From Pseudidiomarina atlantica (GTDB lineage: Bacteria > Pseudomonadota > Gammaproteobacteria > Enterobacterales > Alteromonadaceae), in assembly GCF_000753735.1 (NCBI RefSeq), contig NZ_JPIN01000001.1, positions 62,001 to 126,000 of the forward strand: 64,000 nt of DNA. Direction: 5' to 3'. Shown here piece after piece: positions 50,691 through 61,793 of the stretch. Below the pieces are notes generated by a model. That model made no database searches, was not told the origin of the DNA, and saw only the letters and a list, made by a program, of their open reading frames with translations. The first letter of the stretch is position 1; each line of letters starts with the position of its first letter. A program made the position numbers and the translations under genes.

Positions 50691-51268
50691 AGTTGTTCAG
50701 TAGTCTCTACGACCGTGTCTTACAATGGTCACAGCACCGCAGTGCACCCTCGATTCTCGCGGCATTGAGCTTCTCGGAGTCGGTGATCTTTCCGATCCCG
50801 CCTGATGTCATGCTTGCCCCAATGGCAATGACCCAACCCCAGCGTGCATGGTTTTTCGCCTTTATCACCACAGTTGCGTCGGTATTAGGTGGGATTGCCG
50901 GTTATTGGCTGGGTTATTTCGCTTTTGATCCGCTAGTCTTGCCTCTGATTGAGTGGGCTGGCTATGAAGACAAACTTGAACATGTAACGGGCTGGTTCCG
51001 CGAATATGGTTTTTGGATCATATTTATTGCCGGTTTTTCGCCAATTCCTTACAAGCTTTTTACGGTCACCGGCGGCATGTTGCAGGTGTATTTTTTGCCG
51101 TTCGTGTTAGGCTCGGTGATAAGTCGCGGCTTACGTTTTTATTTAGTCGCTTGGTTGCTACGTACTGGCGGCCCGCAAATGGCAATTCGGTTGCGCAAGT
51201 ATGTCGATCGCATTGGCTGGGCGCTAGTTGGAGTGGCGGTAATAGCTTATGTATGGACGCAAGTTTAG
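50687..51268 (+). CDS. yqaA: YqaA family VTT-domain membrane protein
   Basis: A 193-residue membrane protein related to the DedA/SNARE-associated family. Segments [51 protein letters not shown] and [22 protein letters not shown] show the re-entrant-loop pattern with conserved prolines. Relatives include lipid carrier flippases, but the substrate is unknown. A similar gene often sits between pcm and nlpD in marine gammaproteobacteria; E. coli lacks it there. Confidence 0.85.
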   Translation: MKLFSSLYDRVLQWSQHRSAPSILAALSFSESVIFPIPPDVMLAPMAMTQPQRAWFFAFITTVASVLGGIAGYWLGYFAFDPLVLPLIEWAGYEDKLEHVTGWFREYGFWIIFIAGFSPIPYKLFTVTGGMLQVYFLPFVLGSVISRGLRFYLVAWLLRTGGPQMAIRLRKYVDRIGWALVGVAVIAYVWTQV

Positions 51269-52100
51269 CGTTATCGGAACAGTCATCTTGGTGTTTGCGT
51301 TGGTCGGCTGTGCACAGCGCCAAGCGCCGGCACCAGTCGAACGCGTCTATCGCGGACCAACCATTCATGACTTTGAGGCAAATAGTTTAAGTGGCGATCG
51401 TTATACCGTTCAGCGGGGCGACACACTCTACTCCATCGCATTTCGTGCCAATATCGATGTGCGTACACTCGCACGCCTCAATAGCCTCGGCGAACCTTAT
51501 ACTATTTATCCCGGTCAATCATTGCGCTTGCGTGCAACAACGCGCCAAACAACTGGCGCAACCAGCACGACAAGCGTTGATTCTGGCAGCAAGAAAGGGT
51601 ATGTTGAGGATAAAAGTAAAGAAAAGGTTACGAGAAGGTCAACTGAACCAGCACCCGAACGCCGTACGACAACGGCAACCGTAATACCTCCGCAACCACG
51701 TGAGGTGTTTCCGGCAAGCAATGCGATCAACTGGCGTTGGCCAAGCAAGAATCAGGTCATTAGAGGTTTCTCAACTGCTGTCGCGGGTAATAAAGGGCTT
51801 GATTTCGGTGGTAGCAAAGGCGATCCAGTTTATGCTGCAGCAGCAGGCAAAGTAGTATATGCAGGTAATGCGTTAAAGGGGTATGGTAATTTAATTATCC
51901 TGAAACATAACGATGATTATATAACTGCGTACGCCCATAATGACCGTTTACTAGTAAGTGAACAGCAGTGGGTCAGCGCAGGGGATGAAATAGCCGTAAT
52001 GGGTGATACCGATGCCGAGCAAGTTAAGTTGCATTTCGAAGTGCGCTTCCGCGGCAAATCGGTAAATCCACGGCATTATTTACCACGGGGGTCACAATGA
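51249..52100 (+). CDS. nlpD: Murein hydrolase activator NlpD
   Basis: A 283-residue outer-membrane lipoprotein that activates the amidase AmiC during division. The lipobox is FALVGC with C21, a LysM domain covers about 51-95 ([19 protein letters not shown]), a low-complexity linker rich in Thr, Ser and Arg follows, and the C-terminal M23 domain is degenerate ([20 protein letters not shown]), lacking the full zinc set as in E. coli. Shorter than E. coli NlpD (379). In E. coli the main rpoS promoter lies within nlpD; the same is likely. Confidence 0.95.
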   Translation: MYGRKFSVIGTVILVFALVGCAQRQAPAPVERVYRGPTIHDFEANSLSGDRYTVQRGDTLYSIAFRANIDVRTLARLNSLGEPYTIYPGQSLRLRATTRQTTGATSTTSVDSGSKKGYVEDKSKEKVTRRSTEPAPERRTTTATVIPPQPREVFPASNAINWRWPSKNQVIRGFSTAVAGNKGLDFGGSKGDPVYAAAAGKVVYAGNALKGYGNLIILKHNDDYITAYAHNDRLLVSEQQWVSAGDEIAVMGDTDAEQVKLHFEVRFRGKSVNPRHYLPRGSQ

Positions 52101-53071
52101 GTCGGACACATGACGTAGACGACATCGATGAACAAGAATTGATGTCGGAAATGGAAAAATCTGCGACGACCACTGATAGCAATGACGATGCAGAGTTTGA
52201 AGAAATTCTGGCGAATCGGGCGAAATATCAGAAAAAAATGGACGCGACTCAGATGTATCTCAGCGAGATTGGGTTTTCACCCTTGTTAACCGCTGAAGAG
52301 GAAGTCCATTTTTCACGCTTAGCGCTGAAAGGTGATAAGGCTGCTCGTTGTCGGATGATCGAGAGTAACTTACGCTTGGTGGTCAAAATAGCACGCCGCT
52401 ATACCAATCGTGGTCTGGCACTTTTAGACTTGGTCGAAGAGGGCAACTTAGGCTTGATTCGGGCGGTCGAGAAGTTTGACCCCGAGCGCGGTTTTCGTTT
52501 TTCGACCTATGCTACTTGGTGGATACGTCAAACAATCGAACGCGCGATAATGAACCAAACACGGACGATTCGCCTGCCGATTCACGTGGTAAAAGAACTC
52601 AACAGTTACCTCCGCGCTTCACGCGATCTCGCTCACAAACTCGATCATGAACCTACCGCCGAGGATATCGCCGAGGAACTCGATGTTTCGGTGGCTGATG
52701 TCAGTCGTATGCTGCGGCTCAATGAGCGCATTGCATCGGTTGATACGCCATTGGGAGGAGATAACGACAAAGCTTTGGTCGATTTACTCACCGACGAGAG
52801 TGATCATGGCCCTGAAGGTGTGTTGCAAGATAACGATTTAAAAGAGCACATCGTTGAATGGTTAGCGAGTTTAAATTCCAAGCAACGCGAGGTCCTCGCA
52901 CGCCGTTTTGGTTTGATGGGCTATGAACCCGCGACATTGGAAGATGTGGGGCGTGAGATTGGTTTGACGCGTGAACGCGTGCGACAAATCCAAGTGGAAG
53001 CCCTGCGTCGCTTACGAGATATGTTGCGACAGCAAGGCTTAAGTTTGGACGCCTTATTTCAGGCAGATTAA
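52097..53071 (+). CDS. rpoS: RNA polymerase sigma factor RpoS
   Basis: A 324-residue stationary-phase and general stress sigma factor (E. coli 330). Region 1.2 is [21 protein letters not shown], region 2 [24 protein letters not shown] and [19 protein letters not shown], region 3 [23 protein letters not shown] and region 4 [18 protein letters not shown]. It overlaps nlpD by four bases (ATGA). It ends nine bases before the end of convergent mutS, with no terminator visible between. Confidence 0.97.
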   Translation: MSRTHDVDDIDEQELMSEMEKSATTTDSNDDAEFEEILANRAKYQKKMDATQMYLSEIGFSPLLTAEEEVHFSRLALKGDKAARCRMIESNLRLVVKIARRYTNRGLALLDLVEEGNLGLIRAVEKFDPERGFRFSTYATWWIRQTIERAIMNQTRTIRLPIHVVKELNSYLRASRDLAHKLDHEPTAEDIAEELDVSVADVSRMLRLNERIASVDTPLGGDNDKALVDLLTDESDHGPEGVLQDNDLKEHIVEWLASLNSKQREVLARRFGLMGYEPATLEDVGREIGLTRERVRQIQVEALRRLRDMLRQQGLSLDALFQAD

Positions 53072-53080
53072 TTGTACTTG

Positions 53081-55654
53081 CTATTGATTTAGCTTGCTCT
53101 GCCAGCGTGCGAGCCATTGCAATGCTTCAAGCGGTGTCAGATGATTAACTTCTAACGCCGCCAGCTCGTCAAGTAACGGATGAGGTGCTGGCGCTGTAGG
53201 TTCCGCAGTCGTTGCAACCGTTAAACCAAGCTCAGTTTGCGGCATTTCATTATCCTGACGTTCGAGTTGCTGCAAAATATTTTGTGCACGTTTTACTACC
53301 GTATTCGGTAGCCCTGCGAGTTTTGCCACCTGCACGCCAAAACTGCGATTCGCTGCGCCCTCAACCACACGATGTTCAAAAACAATGGTATCGTCATGTT
53401 CCGTGGCTTCTACATGCACATTACGACAGCCTGGCAGGCTGCCAATCGTCTGCGTGAGCTCAAAATAATGGGTAGCGAAGAGGGTAAGGGCACGATTGCG
53501 TTGCAATAGCGCTTCGGCACATGCCCAAGCGAGTGCTAAACCATCATAGGTTGAGGTCCCTCGACCAATCTCGTCCATCAGCACTAAACTGTGTTCCGTC
53601 GCATTGTGCAAAATAGTCGCGGCCTCTGTCATCTCGACCATAAAGGTTGAACGCCCCGAGGCGAGATCATCAGATGCGCCAATACGAGTAAATATTCGAT
53701 CGATAGGGCCAAATACCGCGCGATCTGCAGGCACAAAGCTGCCACAGTGGGCCATGATGGCGCACAACGCTGCTTGCCGCATATAGGTCGATTTACCCCC
53801 CATATTGGGACCGGTAATGAGTAACATGGTTTGCTCAGCATCTAAGCGAACGTCATTGGCGATAAAGGGTGTTTCTAGTTGTACTTCAATCACAGGATGT
53901 CGTGCGCCAGTCAGCTCAAAGCCATGAGCCTGACGCAATTCAGGCTGGCAATAATTATAGGCAATAGCCGATACGGCAAAGCTATGCAGTACATCAAGCT
54001 CAGCCACAGCATTCGCCATGCGTTGCAAGGTGGTCAGCTCAACGGCAATGGCGTCGAGTAAATTTTCGTATAACCATTTCTCGCGCACTAGCGCGCGCGA
54101 TTGCGCTTGCAGTACTTTATCTTCGTAGGTTTTCAGCTCTGGAATGATATAACGTTCAACGTTTTTAAGCGTTTGTCGACGTTGATAATCGGCTGGAATC
54201 TGGGCGGCCGCAGCGCGGCTTGCCTCAAGGTAATAGCCGTGAACTTTGTTGTAGCCGACTTTTAACGTTTGAATACCAGTGCGTTGGCGTTCGCGCAGTT
54301 CGATTTGCTGTAAAAAATCAGTCGCACCGGCCGCTAGCCGCCGCTGTTCATCAAGTTCTTCATCAAAACCATCGGCGATAACGCCACCATCTCGGATCAA
54401 TAAGGGGGGCTGCTCAACCAGCGCTTGTTCGAGGGTGGCACAGATTTCTGGCAGCTCATGTAAATCCTGCTGCCAACTTGCTAATTCTTGCGCTTCTGTC
54501 AGTTCTTTTTTAAGCCTTGGCAGTGCTTGCAATGCACTACGGAGTCGCGTCAAGTCACGCGGGCGGGCACTGCGTAGTGCCACACGTGAAAGAATTCGCT
54601 CAAGATCACCTATTTGCTTCAATTGCTTATGCAGACTCTCGAGATCATAGGATTGCAAGAGCGCTACGGCACGGTAACGATGCGTGAGTTGCTGCGCATC
54701 GCGCAACGGGCGTTGCAACCAGCGCCGAAGGAGACGGCCCCCCATTGCCGTTGCGGTACGATTCAAAGTAGCAAACAGTGAGGTGGGCGCGCCACTCATT
54801 GATTGCACTAGTTCAAGATTGCGCTGGGTTGCTGCATCGAGCTGAATTGCATTGTCGGTGTGTTCCGCATGAATACTTTGAATATGCGGTAACGCCGCCC
54901 GCTGGGTAAGTTTGACATAGTTTAGAATGGCACCGGCAGCGCCGAGTGCGCGAGACAGGTGCGAAATGCCAAAACCATCCAGATGCTGTACTTGGAATTG
55001 TCGGCAGAGCAGGGCTTCAGCACTATCACTCGCAAACTCCCAATCAGGACGCGGGCGTACACAGCCGCTGGCAAACCATTGCTTTTGCCATTGCATGGTA
55101 TCGGGATGCAATAGTTCGGCGGGTTGTAATCGCTGTAGCTCTGCTTGCAAAGTGGTTTCATCGGCACATTCGAACACGCTAAAACGACCGCTTGCCAGAT
55201 CTAAACAAGCCACGCCGAAATGCTGCTGGTAACACACTGCCACGAGTAAATTTTCGCGCTGCTCCGATAACAGTGCCTCATCAGTAACCGTGCCTGGTGT
55301 CAGTACGCGAATCACTTTTCGTTCGACAGGGCCTTTACTGGTTGCCGGGTCGCCCACCTGTTCACAGATAGCGACTGATTCACCCATTTGCAGTAGCCGT
55401 GCTAAATAATTTTCGGCAGCGTGGTAGGGCACACCGGCCATTGGAATTGGCTTACCGTTGCTAGCGCCGCGTTGAGTCAGCGAAATATCTAACAACTCAG
55501 CTGCTTTGCGCGCGTCGTCATAAAAGAGTTCGTAAAAGTCACCCATACGATAGAACAAAAGCGTATCAGCATGTTCTGCCTTGATGCGTAAGTATTGTTG
55601 CATCATCGGTGTATGTGCAGAAAAATCGAGAGAAGCAGTTGTCGCGGTCGGCAT
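53081..55654 (-). CDS. mutS: DNA mismatch repair protein MutS
   Basis: An 857-residue mismatch-recognition ATPase (E. coli 853). The N-terminal domain has the mismatch-contacting Phe-x-Glu in [13 protein letters not shown]; the C-terminal ATPase has Walker [30 protein letters not shown] and [12 protein letters not shown] 55654 is preferred; a much longer in-frame extension upstream would overlap the divergent pncC and is not homologous. It is convergent with rpoS and divergent from pncC. Confidence 0.97.
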   Translation of the reverse strand: MPTATTASLDFSAHTPMMQQYLRIKAEHADTLLFYRMGDFYELFYDDARKAAELLDISLTQRGASNGKPIPMAGVPYHAAENYLARLLQMGESVAICEQVGDPATSKGPVERKVIRVLTPGTVTDEALLSEQRENLLVAVCYQQHFGVACLDLASGRFSVFECADETTLQAELQRLQPAELLHPDTMQWQKQWFASGCVRPRPDWEFASDSAEALLCRQFQVQHLDGFGISHLSRALGAAGAILNYVKLTQRAALPHIQSIHAEHTDNAIQLDAATQRNLELVQSMSGAPTSLFATLNRTATAMGGRLLRRWLQRPLRDAQQLTHRYRAVALLQSYDLESLHKQLKQIGDLERILSRVALRSARPRDLTRLRSALQALPRLKKELTEAQELASWQQDLHELPEICATLEQALVEQPPLLIRDGGVIADGFDEELDEQRRLAAGATDFLQQIELRERQRTGIQTLKVGYNKVHGYYLEASRAAAAQIPADYQRRQTLKNVERYIIPELKTYEDKVLQAQSRALVREKWLYENLLDAIAVELTTLQRMANAVAELDVLHSFAVSAIAYNYCQPELRQAHGFELTGARHPVIEVQLETPFIANDVRLDAEQTMLLITGPNMGGKSTYMRQAALCAIMAHCGSFVPADRAVFGPIDRIFTRIGASDDLASGRSTFMVEMTEAATILHNATEHSLVLMDEIGRGTSTYDGLALAWACAEALLQRNRALTLFATHYFELTQTIGSLPGCRNVHVEATEHDDTIVFEHRVVEGAANRSFGVQVAKLAGLPNTVVKRAQNILQQLERQDNEMPQTELGLTVATTAEPTAPAPHPLLDELAALEVNHLTPLEALQWLARWQSKLNQ

Positions 55655-55704
55655 GCCTGATAGAATCCGTATAGTCGTTATTTTTAGTGGAGCTAGTAAC
55701 GAAA

Positions 55705-56196
55705 ATGGTAACACAAACTCAGTTCGAACTGGCACAACAAATCGGTCAGTGGTTGCAAGCCCGCAATTGGCATATCGCGACAGCAGAGTCCTGCACCGCG
55801 GGAGGAATCGGTTATGCTTTAAGTGCAGTTGCTGGCAGCTCGGCATGGCTTGAAGGTGGCTTTATTACCTACAGCAATGCGTTGAAAATGCGAATTCTTG
55901 GCGTTTCTGAGGCGACGTTAACGCAATTTGGCGCAGTATCGGCCGAGACCGCCGAAGCGATGGCCTTAGGTGCACAACAACTGGCACAAACCGAGTTAGC
56001 GATTGCCGTTACTGGGGTAGCTGGTCCAACTGGCGGCACTGCGAGCAAGCCGGTGGGTTTGGTCTGGTTTGGATTGGCGCATCCGCAGGGGGTACTAAGC
56101 TGGCGTCAGAAGTTTAGCGGTGATCGAGCAGCGGTTCGCGCGGCGACGATAAGCGCAGCACTTTGCAGTTATAAAAAAATACTTGATACTGTATAA
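55705..56196 (+). CDS. pncC: Nicotinamide-nucleotide amidase PncC (CinA C-terminal domain)
   Basis: A 163-residue enzyme that deamidates NMN to nicotinate mononucleotide in pyridine-nucleotide recycling. The signature [33 protein letters not shown] in successive parts and the [11 protein letters not shown] and KPVGLVWFG segments identify it; the N-terminal CinA domain is absent. It is the normal neighbour upstream of recA, and its stop codon lies inside the recA LexA operator. Start at ATG 55705; a GTG six codons upstream is possible. Confidence 0.95.
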   Translation: MVTQTQFELAQQIGQWLQARNWHIATAESCTAGGIGYALSAVAGSSAWLEGGFITYSNALKMRILGVSEATLTQFGAVSAETAEAMALGAQQLAQTELAIAVTGVAGPTGGTASKPVGLVWFGLAHPQGVLSWRQKFSGDRAAVRAATISAALCSYKKILDTV

Positions 56197-56210
56197 AAAC
56201 ACAGTATACT
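56183..56210 (+). promoter_or_regulatory. recA promoter with LexA operator filling the spacer
   Basis: TTGATA (-35, 56183-56188) and TATACT (-10, 56205-56210) are separated by exactly 16 bases, and those 16 bases (56189-56204) are the SOS box CTGT-N8-ACAG. LexA bound here would block both promoter elements. The pncC stop codon (56194-56196) lies inside the box. Confidence 0.93.
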
Positions 56211-56244
56211 CATTTTCAACGCTTTCAACAGAACGGACATCATT

Positions 56245-57312
56245 ATGAGCAACGACAAGCAAAAAGCACTCGATGCGGCACTCGGTCAAATCGAACGTCA
56301 ATTCGGTAAAGGTTCTATTATGCGTTTGGGTGATAACCAAACGATGGACATAGAGTCAGTTTCTACGGGATCTCTAGGTCTTGATATTGCCCTTGGTATT
56401 GGCGGCTTGCCTTTCGGTCGTGTCGTTGAGATCTATGGTCCAGAATCAAGTGGTAAAACCACTCTGACACTACAGGTTATTGCTGAAGCACAGAAAGCAG
56501 GTAAAACCTGTGCTTTTGTCGATGCTGAGCATGCACTTGATCCAGTCTATGCTGAAAAACTTGGTGTCAATGTCGATGATCTGCTTGTCTCACAACCCGA
56601 TACTGGTGAACAAGCACTGGAGATTTGTGACATGTTAGTCCGTTCAGGCGCGGTTGATGTGGTCATTGTCGACTCAGTTGCAGCACTCACTCCGAAGGCG
56701 GAAATTGAGGGTGAGATGGGCGATAGCCATGTTGGTTTACAAGCACGTTTGATGTCCCAAGCTTTGCGTAAACTGACTGCGAACATCAAGAAATCGAATA
56801 GCTTATGTATTTTCATTAACCAGATTCGAATGAAAATTGGGGTCATGTTTGGTAACCCAGAAACCACTACAGGTGGTAATGCGTTGAAGTTTTACTCTTC
56901 TGTGCGTTTGGATATTCGTCGTACAGGTGCCGTGAAAGAAGGCGACGAAGTCGTGGGTAACGAAACTCGCGTAAAAGTTGTGAAAAACAAAGTTGCACCG
57001 CCATTCAAGCAAGCAGAGTTCCAGATCATGTACGGTGCTGGTATTTCCAAACAAGGCGAGCTCATTGATTTGGGTGTGAAACAAAAAATTGTCGATAAAG
57101 CTGGTGCTTGGTACAGCTACAAAGGCGATAAAATCGGTCAAGGTAAAGCCAATGCTATTAAATTCCTGACCGAGAATGTTGAAATCGCTGATGAAATTGA
57201 AAAGCAGATTCGTGAGCAGTTGCTAGCCAAGCCGGTCAAAGCGAGCAAGCAAGGTAGAGATGCCGCTGCAGTTGCCGATAACGCGGAAATCATGGATGAT
57301 GACTTGGTATAA
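56245..57312 (+). CDS. recA: Recombinase RecA
   Basis: A 355-residue recombinase that pairs homologous DNA and triggers LexA self-cleavage. Walker A is GPESSGKTT (65-73); [38 protein letters not shown] and [22 protein letters not shown], read in order of function, are classic RecA segments; the acidic C-terminal tail ends AEIMDDDLV. The LexA-controlled promoter is directly upstream. recX, which follows recA in many relatives, is absent here. Confidence 0.98.
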   Translation: MSNDKQKALDAALGQIERQFGKGSIMRLGDNQTMDIESVSTGSLGLDIALGIGGLPFGRVVEIYGPESSGKTTLTLQVIAEAQKAGKTCAFVDAEHALDPVYAEKLGVNVDDLLVSQPDTGEQALEICDMLVRSGAVDVVIVDSVAALTPKAEIEGEMGDSHVGLQARLMSQALRKLTANIKKSNSLCIFINQIRMKIGVMFGNPETTTGGNALKFYSSVRLDIRRTGAVKEGDEVVGNETRVKVVKNKVAPPFKQAEFQIMYGAGISKQGELIDLGVKQKIVDKAGAWYSYKGDKIGQGKANAIKFLTENVEIADEIEKQIREQLLAKPVKASKQGRDAAAVADNAEIMDDDLV

Positions 57313-57336
57313 GGTTGTTATCGAAGGAATGAAGTA

Positions 57337-58374
57337 ATGAGTTACGTGCAAGTTGCGCTCGCTTTAGGGTCCGGAGCGGCTCGGGGTTGGTCTCACATTG
57401 GGGTGATCAACGCTTTGCAGGAAATGGGCGTAGAAATCAATATGGTTGCAGGCACATCAATCGGCTCCCTTGTGGGGGCCGGTTTTGCTTCTGGCCGTAT
57501 CGCCGAAGTGGAAGAGTGGGTGCGCGATATGGGCCGTTGGCAGGTGTTTAACTTGCTTGATTTCGGTCTCAGTCATGGCGGTATCATTCAGGGCGAAAAA
57601 GTCTTCAGTCATGCACGAGAACGGTTTGGTGCAGTCTCGATTGAGGATTTACCTATTATCTATGGTGCTGTCGCGACTGACCTCTACACCGGTCGCGAGG
57701 TATGGCTCCGTAAAGGTGATATTTATCATGCGTCGCGTTCTTCGTGTGCGATGCCGGGGTTGTTAGCTCCCGCCGCGCACAATGGTCGCTGGCTGGTAGA
57801 TGGCGGACTCGTGAATCCGGTTCCAGTGTCATTGTGTCGCGCGCTCGGTGCCGATTTTGTCATTGGTGTGCATTTGAACTCGCAATTGAATACCGCTGCT
57901 ATCGAAGCTCGGGGTAAATTCCAGCCACCAGAACCTCACCCACAAGCAGATGTGCACAAACTGTCGAAATCGGAAACAACAGCGGTTGATACCGGCAAGC
58001 AGAGCGAAACCTCTGATTTAGTGGGTAATGAAGAGCAGGACGACGAAGGATTTTTCAAGAATTTTTTGAGTGCCTCTGGGCAATACTGGGACTCGATGAA
58101 AGAACGCTTTACTGGACAATCACATAAAGCGCCAGGTATGTTCGGTGTGATGGCAGGTTCTATCGATATCATGCAAGAGCGTATTACGAAGGCACGTTTA
58201 GCCGGTGATCCGCCCGATATCCTTATCCAACCTAAGCTCGGTCATATTGGTTTGCTGGAATTTGAACGCGGTAATGAAGCCATTGATTTGGGGTATGAAA
58301 CCACGATGCGAATGAAAGATTACATTATGAGTGAACTCGAAATGTATGCCGAGCGTCGCGGTGGTGTGGGTTAG
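57337..58374 (+). CDS. Patatin-like phospholipase, RssA family, with acidic insert
   Basis: A 345-residue cytoplasmic alpha/beta hydrolase of the patatin type. The glycine-rich oxyanion segment is LGSGAARGWSHIG, the nucleophile S41 lies in GTSIG (39-43), and the catalytic aspartate D155 is in VDGGLVNPVPV. E. coli RssA is about 301 residues; the extra length is a polar insert at about 195-262 rich in Glu, Asp, Ser and Gln. The substrate is unknown. It starts 24 bases after recA, so it may share the SOS transcript, and ends at a terminator. Confidence 0.88.
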   Translation: MSYVQVALALGSGAARGWSHIGVINALQEMGVEINMVAGTSIGSLVGAGFASGRIAEVEEWVRDMGRWQVFNLLDFGLSHGGIIQGEKVFSHARERFGAVSIEDLPIIYGAVATDLYTGREVWLRKGDIYHASRSSCAMPGLLAPAAHNGRWLVDGGLVNPVPVSLCRALGADFVIGVHLNSQLNTAAIEARGKFQPPEPHPQADVHKLSKSETTAVDTGKQSETSDLVGNEEQDDEGFFKNFLSASGQYWDSMKERFTGQSHKAPGMFGVMAGSIDIMQERITKARLAGDPPDILIQPKLGHIGLLEFERGNEAIDLGYETTMRMKDYIMSELEMYAERRGGVG

Positions 58375-58397
58375 TCAGCAACTGATAAGTTAAATAA

Positions 58398-58431
58398 AAA
58401 AACCGCAGGTTTTTACACCTGCGGTTTTTTA
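58398..58431. terminator. Bidirectional terminator between rssA-like gene and putP
   Basis: AAAACCGCAGGT (58399-58410) pairs with ACCTGCGGTTTT (58417-58428) around a six-base loop, with A-rich sequence before and T-rich sequence after. It serves both the rightward patatin-like gene and the leftward putP. Confidence 0.93.
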
Positions 58432-58470
58432 ATGCTTTTAGCAGCCAAACGGCACACTTGAATGAGGTGA

Positions 58471-59997
58471 TTAAACCTCATCCATGCGTTTTTCCATTTG
58501 CTCGAAGGTATTGGTTAGATTCGTTGCCGGTGCTTCGGTCAGCAAGCTCACGACGATAATCGCAACCGTACAGAGAATGAACCCTGGGATGATTTCATAG
58601 ACCACGCTACTTAGCGCCGCTCCATCTTCAAGTACAGGAGCATAGATCCAGAACAACACGGTTGCCGCACCCACTAACATACCTGATAGAGCACCTTGTA
58701 GGTTCATCCGTTTCCAGAACAAGCTGAGAATGATTACCGGACCAAAGGCAGCGCCGAAGCCAGCCCATGCGTTAGCAACGAGACCCAAAATGGTATTTTC
58801 AGGATTCCAGGCAAGGGCAATCGCAACCAGTGACACGATAAGCACTGAGATACGGCCGACTAAGACCAGCTCTTTTTGACTTGCATCGCGGCGCAAGAAA
58901 GCTTTATAGAAGTCTTCTGTCAATGAGCTAGAGGTCACCAATAATTGCGATGAAATGGTACTCATGATGGCTGCCAATATTGCAGCGAGTAAGAAGCCAG
59001 CAATCAGCGGGTGGAACAAGAACTGGGAGAAAATAATGAAAATGGTCTCAGCATCATTGAGCGTCATTTTAGTTTCGGCAACATAAGCAATACCAACGAA
59101 ACCGGTTATCATGGCACCGATGATAGAAACCGTCATCCACGTGATACCAATACGACGTGCTGCAGGGATGTCTTTAACCGAACGAATCGCCATAAACCGC
59201 ACGATAATGTGTGGTTGACCAAAGTAGCCCAAGCCCCACGCTAACAGTGAAATAATCCCTAAAAATGAGAGCTGATTCACGGTTGAGTCGGCGATTGACC
59301 CATCGCGGAAGAAATCAAGGAAATCCGGATTCATGGTACGAACTTGATCCGTCACCGAAGCCACACCGCCGAGATCAAAGATTGCGACAATCGGCACCAG
59401 CACAAGTGCGAGGAACATGATACAGCCTTGCACAAAGTCGGTCATGCTTACTGCTAAGAAGCCACCGAACAAGGTGTAAGCACAGACTACACCGGCCGTT
59501 ACCCAGAGACCCAAACTGTAGTCCAAACCAAATGCCGAGCTGGCAAACAGCTTACCGCCAGCGACGAGGCTTGCAGAGGTGTAAAGGGTGAAAAAGACGA
59601 TGATGACCACTGATGAAAAAACGCGTAACAGACGCGCTTTGTCATTGAAGCGGTTGGCAAAGTAATCAGGAATCGTGATGGAATCGTTAGCGACCTCAGT
59701 ATACATGCGCAGACGGGGCGCAACGATGATGTAGTTGAGGTAAGCGCCTACGACCAAACCCACTGCGATCCATAGCTGCGAAACACCAGACATATAAATC
59801 GCACCGGGTAAACCCATAAGCATCCAACCGCTCATATCTGACGCACCGGCTGAAAGGGCAGTTACACCAGGGCCTAAACGACGGCCTCCCAACATGTAAC
59901 CCGATACATCATCCGTGGATTTTTTGTACGCATACAAGCCAATCCCCAGCATTGCAATGAAATAAAGCGCTAATGAAATAAGCGTACCTGTTTCCAA
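58471..59997 (-). CDS. putP: Sodium/proline symporter PutP
   Basis: A 508-residue sodium:solute symporter with about 13 membrane helices, closely like E. coli PutP (502): [25 protein letters not shown] in parts, [50 protein letters not shown] in parts, and [12 protein letters not shown]. Proline uptake serves nutrition and osmoprotection. It starts with TTG at 59997; its AAGGAG site lies in the last codons of sapF, four bases upstream, so putP appears to be the last gene of the sap transcript. Confidence 0.95.
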   Translation of the reverse strand: METGTLISLALYFIAMLGIGLYAYKKSTDDVSGYMLGGRRLGPGVTALSAGASDMSGWMLMGLPGAIYMSGVSQLWIAVGLVVGAYLNYIIVAPRLRMYTEVANDSITIPDYFANRFNDKARLLRVFSSVVIIVFFTLYTSASLVAGGKLFASSAFGLDYSLGLWVTAGVVCAYTLFGGFLAVSMTDFVQGCIMFLALVLVPIVAIFDLGGVASVTDQVRTMNPDFLDFFRDGSIADSTVNQLSFLGIISLLAWGLGYFGQPHIIVRFMAIRSVKDIPAARRIGITWMTVSIIGAMITGFVGIAYVAETKMTLNDAETIFIIFSQFLFHPLIAGFLLAAILAAIMSTISSQLLVTSSSLTEDFYKAFLRRDASQKELVLVGRISVLIVSLVAIALAWNPENTILGLVANAWAGFGAAFGPVIILSLFWKRMNLQGALSGMLVGAATVLFWIYAPVLEDGAALSSVVYEIIPGFILCTVAIIVVSLLTEAPATNLTNTFEQMEKRMDEV

Positions 59998-60001
59998 AGC
60001 A

Positions 60002-60805
60002 TTACTCCTTCGTTGTTGAGTGTAAAGGCACTTTATAGTTATTGTCCGCTTGCAACAGAGTGGCAGTTAAACTCTCTTGCGGATCGGTTATCAGTGCCTG
60101 TGTCGTTCCAAACTCGATCATTTTACCACGATGCATTATTAAGATCTTGTCTGAAACATGTTTCACGATCTCCGGCGAATGAGTGACGAAAATAAAAGAA
60201 ATACCCATATCTTGTTGAAGATCAAGGATAAGATTAATGATTTGAGCTCTAATCGATGGGTCGAGTGCGGCAAAGGCTTCATCGGCGACGATGATTTGCG
60301 GTTCCAAAACAATGGCGCGCGCAATACAAACCCGCTGTTGCTGTCCACTTGAGAGCATGTGCGGGTAAAAGTGATAATGCTCTGGTAGCAAGCCAACTTT
60401 GCGTAGGGTTTCAAACACTCGCTTTTTGCGCTCCTCAAGACTCCTCCCGTCATGATTAAATAGCAATGGCTCAAGCAATTGCTTACCAACGGTAATCTGC
60501 GGGTTCAATGAGCGTAAGCTGTCTTGAAATATCATGCGTACGTAACGGCAACGTTGTTGGTCGGCCATTTTGTCGAGCGCCTGACCATTGATGAACAATT
60601 CACCGCTGCTTGGTTTCTCTGCACCTGCAATAATTTTCGCAATGGTCGATTTGCCGGAGCCCGTTTCGCCCATAATGGCGAGAGTTTCGCCACGTTCCAA
60701 ACTAAAACTCAAAGGTTCAAGTGCACAAATACGGCGCCCCGGCAACCAACCGTCTTTGTGGGTGTAATACTTGCTGATGTTCCTCACTTCTAGCAGTTTA
60801 CTCAT
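60002..60805 (-). CDS. sapF: Sap ABC transporter ATPase SapF
   Basis: A 267-residue ATPase of the dipeptide-type ABC family (E. coli SapF 268). Walker A is GETGSGKST, the signature region reads [15 protein letters not shown], Walker [14 protein letters not shown] and the switch His is in VTHSPE. ATG 60805 overlaps the sapD end by eight bases; a longer in-frame extension is inside sapD. Sap systems are implicated in peptide resistance, potassium uptake support and, in E. coli, putrescine export. Confidence 0.95.
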   Translation of the reverse strand: MSKLLEVRNISKYYTHKDGWLPGRRICALEPLSFSLERGETLAIMGETGSGKSTIAKIIAGAEKPSSGELFINGQALDKMADQQRCRYVRMIFQDSLRSLNPQITVGKQLLEPLLFNHDGRSLEERKKRVFETLRKVGLLPEHYHFYPHMLSSGQQQRVCIARAIVLEPQIIVADEAFAALDPSIRAQIINLILDLQQDMGISFIFVTHSPEIVKHVSDKILIMHRGKMIEFGTTQALITDPQESLTATLLQADNNYKVPLHSTTKE

Positions 60806-61793
60806 GGTCATCTCCATCACGCAGCGGATAATGACAGGCGAATTGCTGGCTTTTAATTTTGCGTAATGCCGGCTGTTGCACACAGGCTTTTCGTGCATAG
60901 GGGCAGCGTGGACCGAGGCGGCATCCAATCGGCATATGTTGCAAAGTGGGAATCGCACCCGTTAGGGTAGGCAAACGCGATTTCGGCTCGCTCTGCTGAT
61001 GATACAAGCTCATATTCAGCATGGCTTCGGTATAGGGATGGGCCGGCGTACTCATAAGCTGCTCGGTGGGGCCGGTTTCCATCAGTTGACCACAGTAGAT
61101 GAGCGACATCTGTTTACTTTCTGGAATCACCGCGGTTAAATCTTGCGTGATCATCAGAATAGACATGCCTTGGCTGGCACTGAGCTTCGTCAACAAGCGG
61201 TAAATTTGCGCCCGGGTATTGGGTTCCATTGCGGTGGTCGGCTCGTCAGCAATCAGCAATTTAGGATTGTGCGCAATTGCCATAGCAATACTGATTTTTT
61301 GCGCCAATCCCTCTGATAATTCGTGCGGATAGGCATCCATTACTTCTTCAGTGTTTTTAATCCCGACACGATGCAAGAGTCGCTCGGCACGTGTTTGCCG
61401 GTCGGCACGGCGTTTTAAATAGATACCCGACAACTCACCCCGTGGAATACTTTCACGGAGTTGGGCGCCGACTTTATCGTTGGGGTCGAGGTAACTACTC
61501 GGGTCCTGAAAAATCATCGCCATATCGCGGCCAGTGATAATGCGCCGCGCAGCTGGATTTAAATTCAACAAATCGTATTGTCGCCACCACAAACGATCGG
61601 CAGTAATTTTCCATTTGGGATTAATAAAACCAAGAATAGCTTTGGCGAGCAAACTCTTGCCCGAGCCCGATTCGCCAACCAAGGTGTGAATTTCGCCCTC
61701 AGCCAGTTGCAAGCTAAAGCGATCGAGTACACGTACTAAGCCTGCGTCTGTCTCTAGTTCAATGGTTAGGTTGCGAATATCGAGAATATTCAT
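60798..61793 (-). CDS. sapD: Sap ABC transporter ATPase SapD
   Basis: A 331-residue ATPase paired with SapF (E. coli 330). Walker A is GESGSGKSLLAK, signature LSEGLAQKISIAMAIAHNP, Walker B LLIADEPTTAMEP. The C-terminal oligopeptide-transporter extension carries four cysteines (GCRLGPRCPYARKACV and FACHYPL), which bind an iron-sulfur cluster in some family members. Its start overlaps the sapC stop as ATGA. Confidence 0.95.
   Translation of the reverse strand: MNILDIRNLTIELETDAGLVRVLDRFSLQLAEGEIHTLVGESGSGKSLLAKAILGFINPKWKITADRLWWRQYDLLNLNPAARRIITGRDMAMIFQDPSSYLDPNDKVGAQLRESIPRGELSGIYLKRRADRQTRAERLLHRVGIKNTEEVMDAYPHELSEGLAQKISIAMAIAHNPKLLIADEPTTAMEPNTRAQIYRLLTKLSASQGMSILMITQDLTAVIPESKQMSLIYCGQLMETGPTEQLMSTPAHPYTEAMLNMSLYHQQSEPKSRLPTLTGAIPTLQHMPIGCRLGPRCPYARKACVQQPALRKIKSQQFACHYPLRDGDDHE

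Noticed and set aside
55655-55846. 64-codon N-terminal extension of mutS
   Set aside because: The extension is not MutS-like and would overlap the divergent pncC gene; ATG 55654 gives the usual length.
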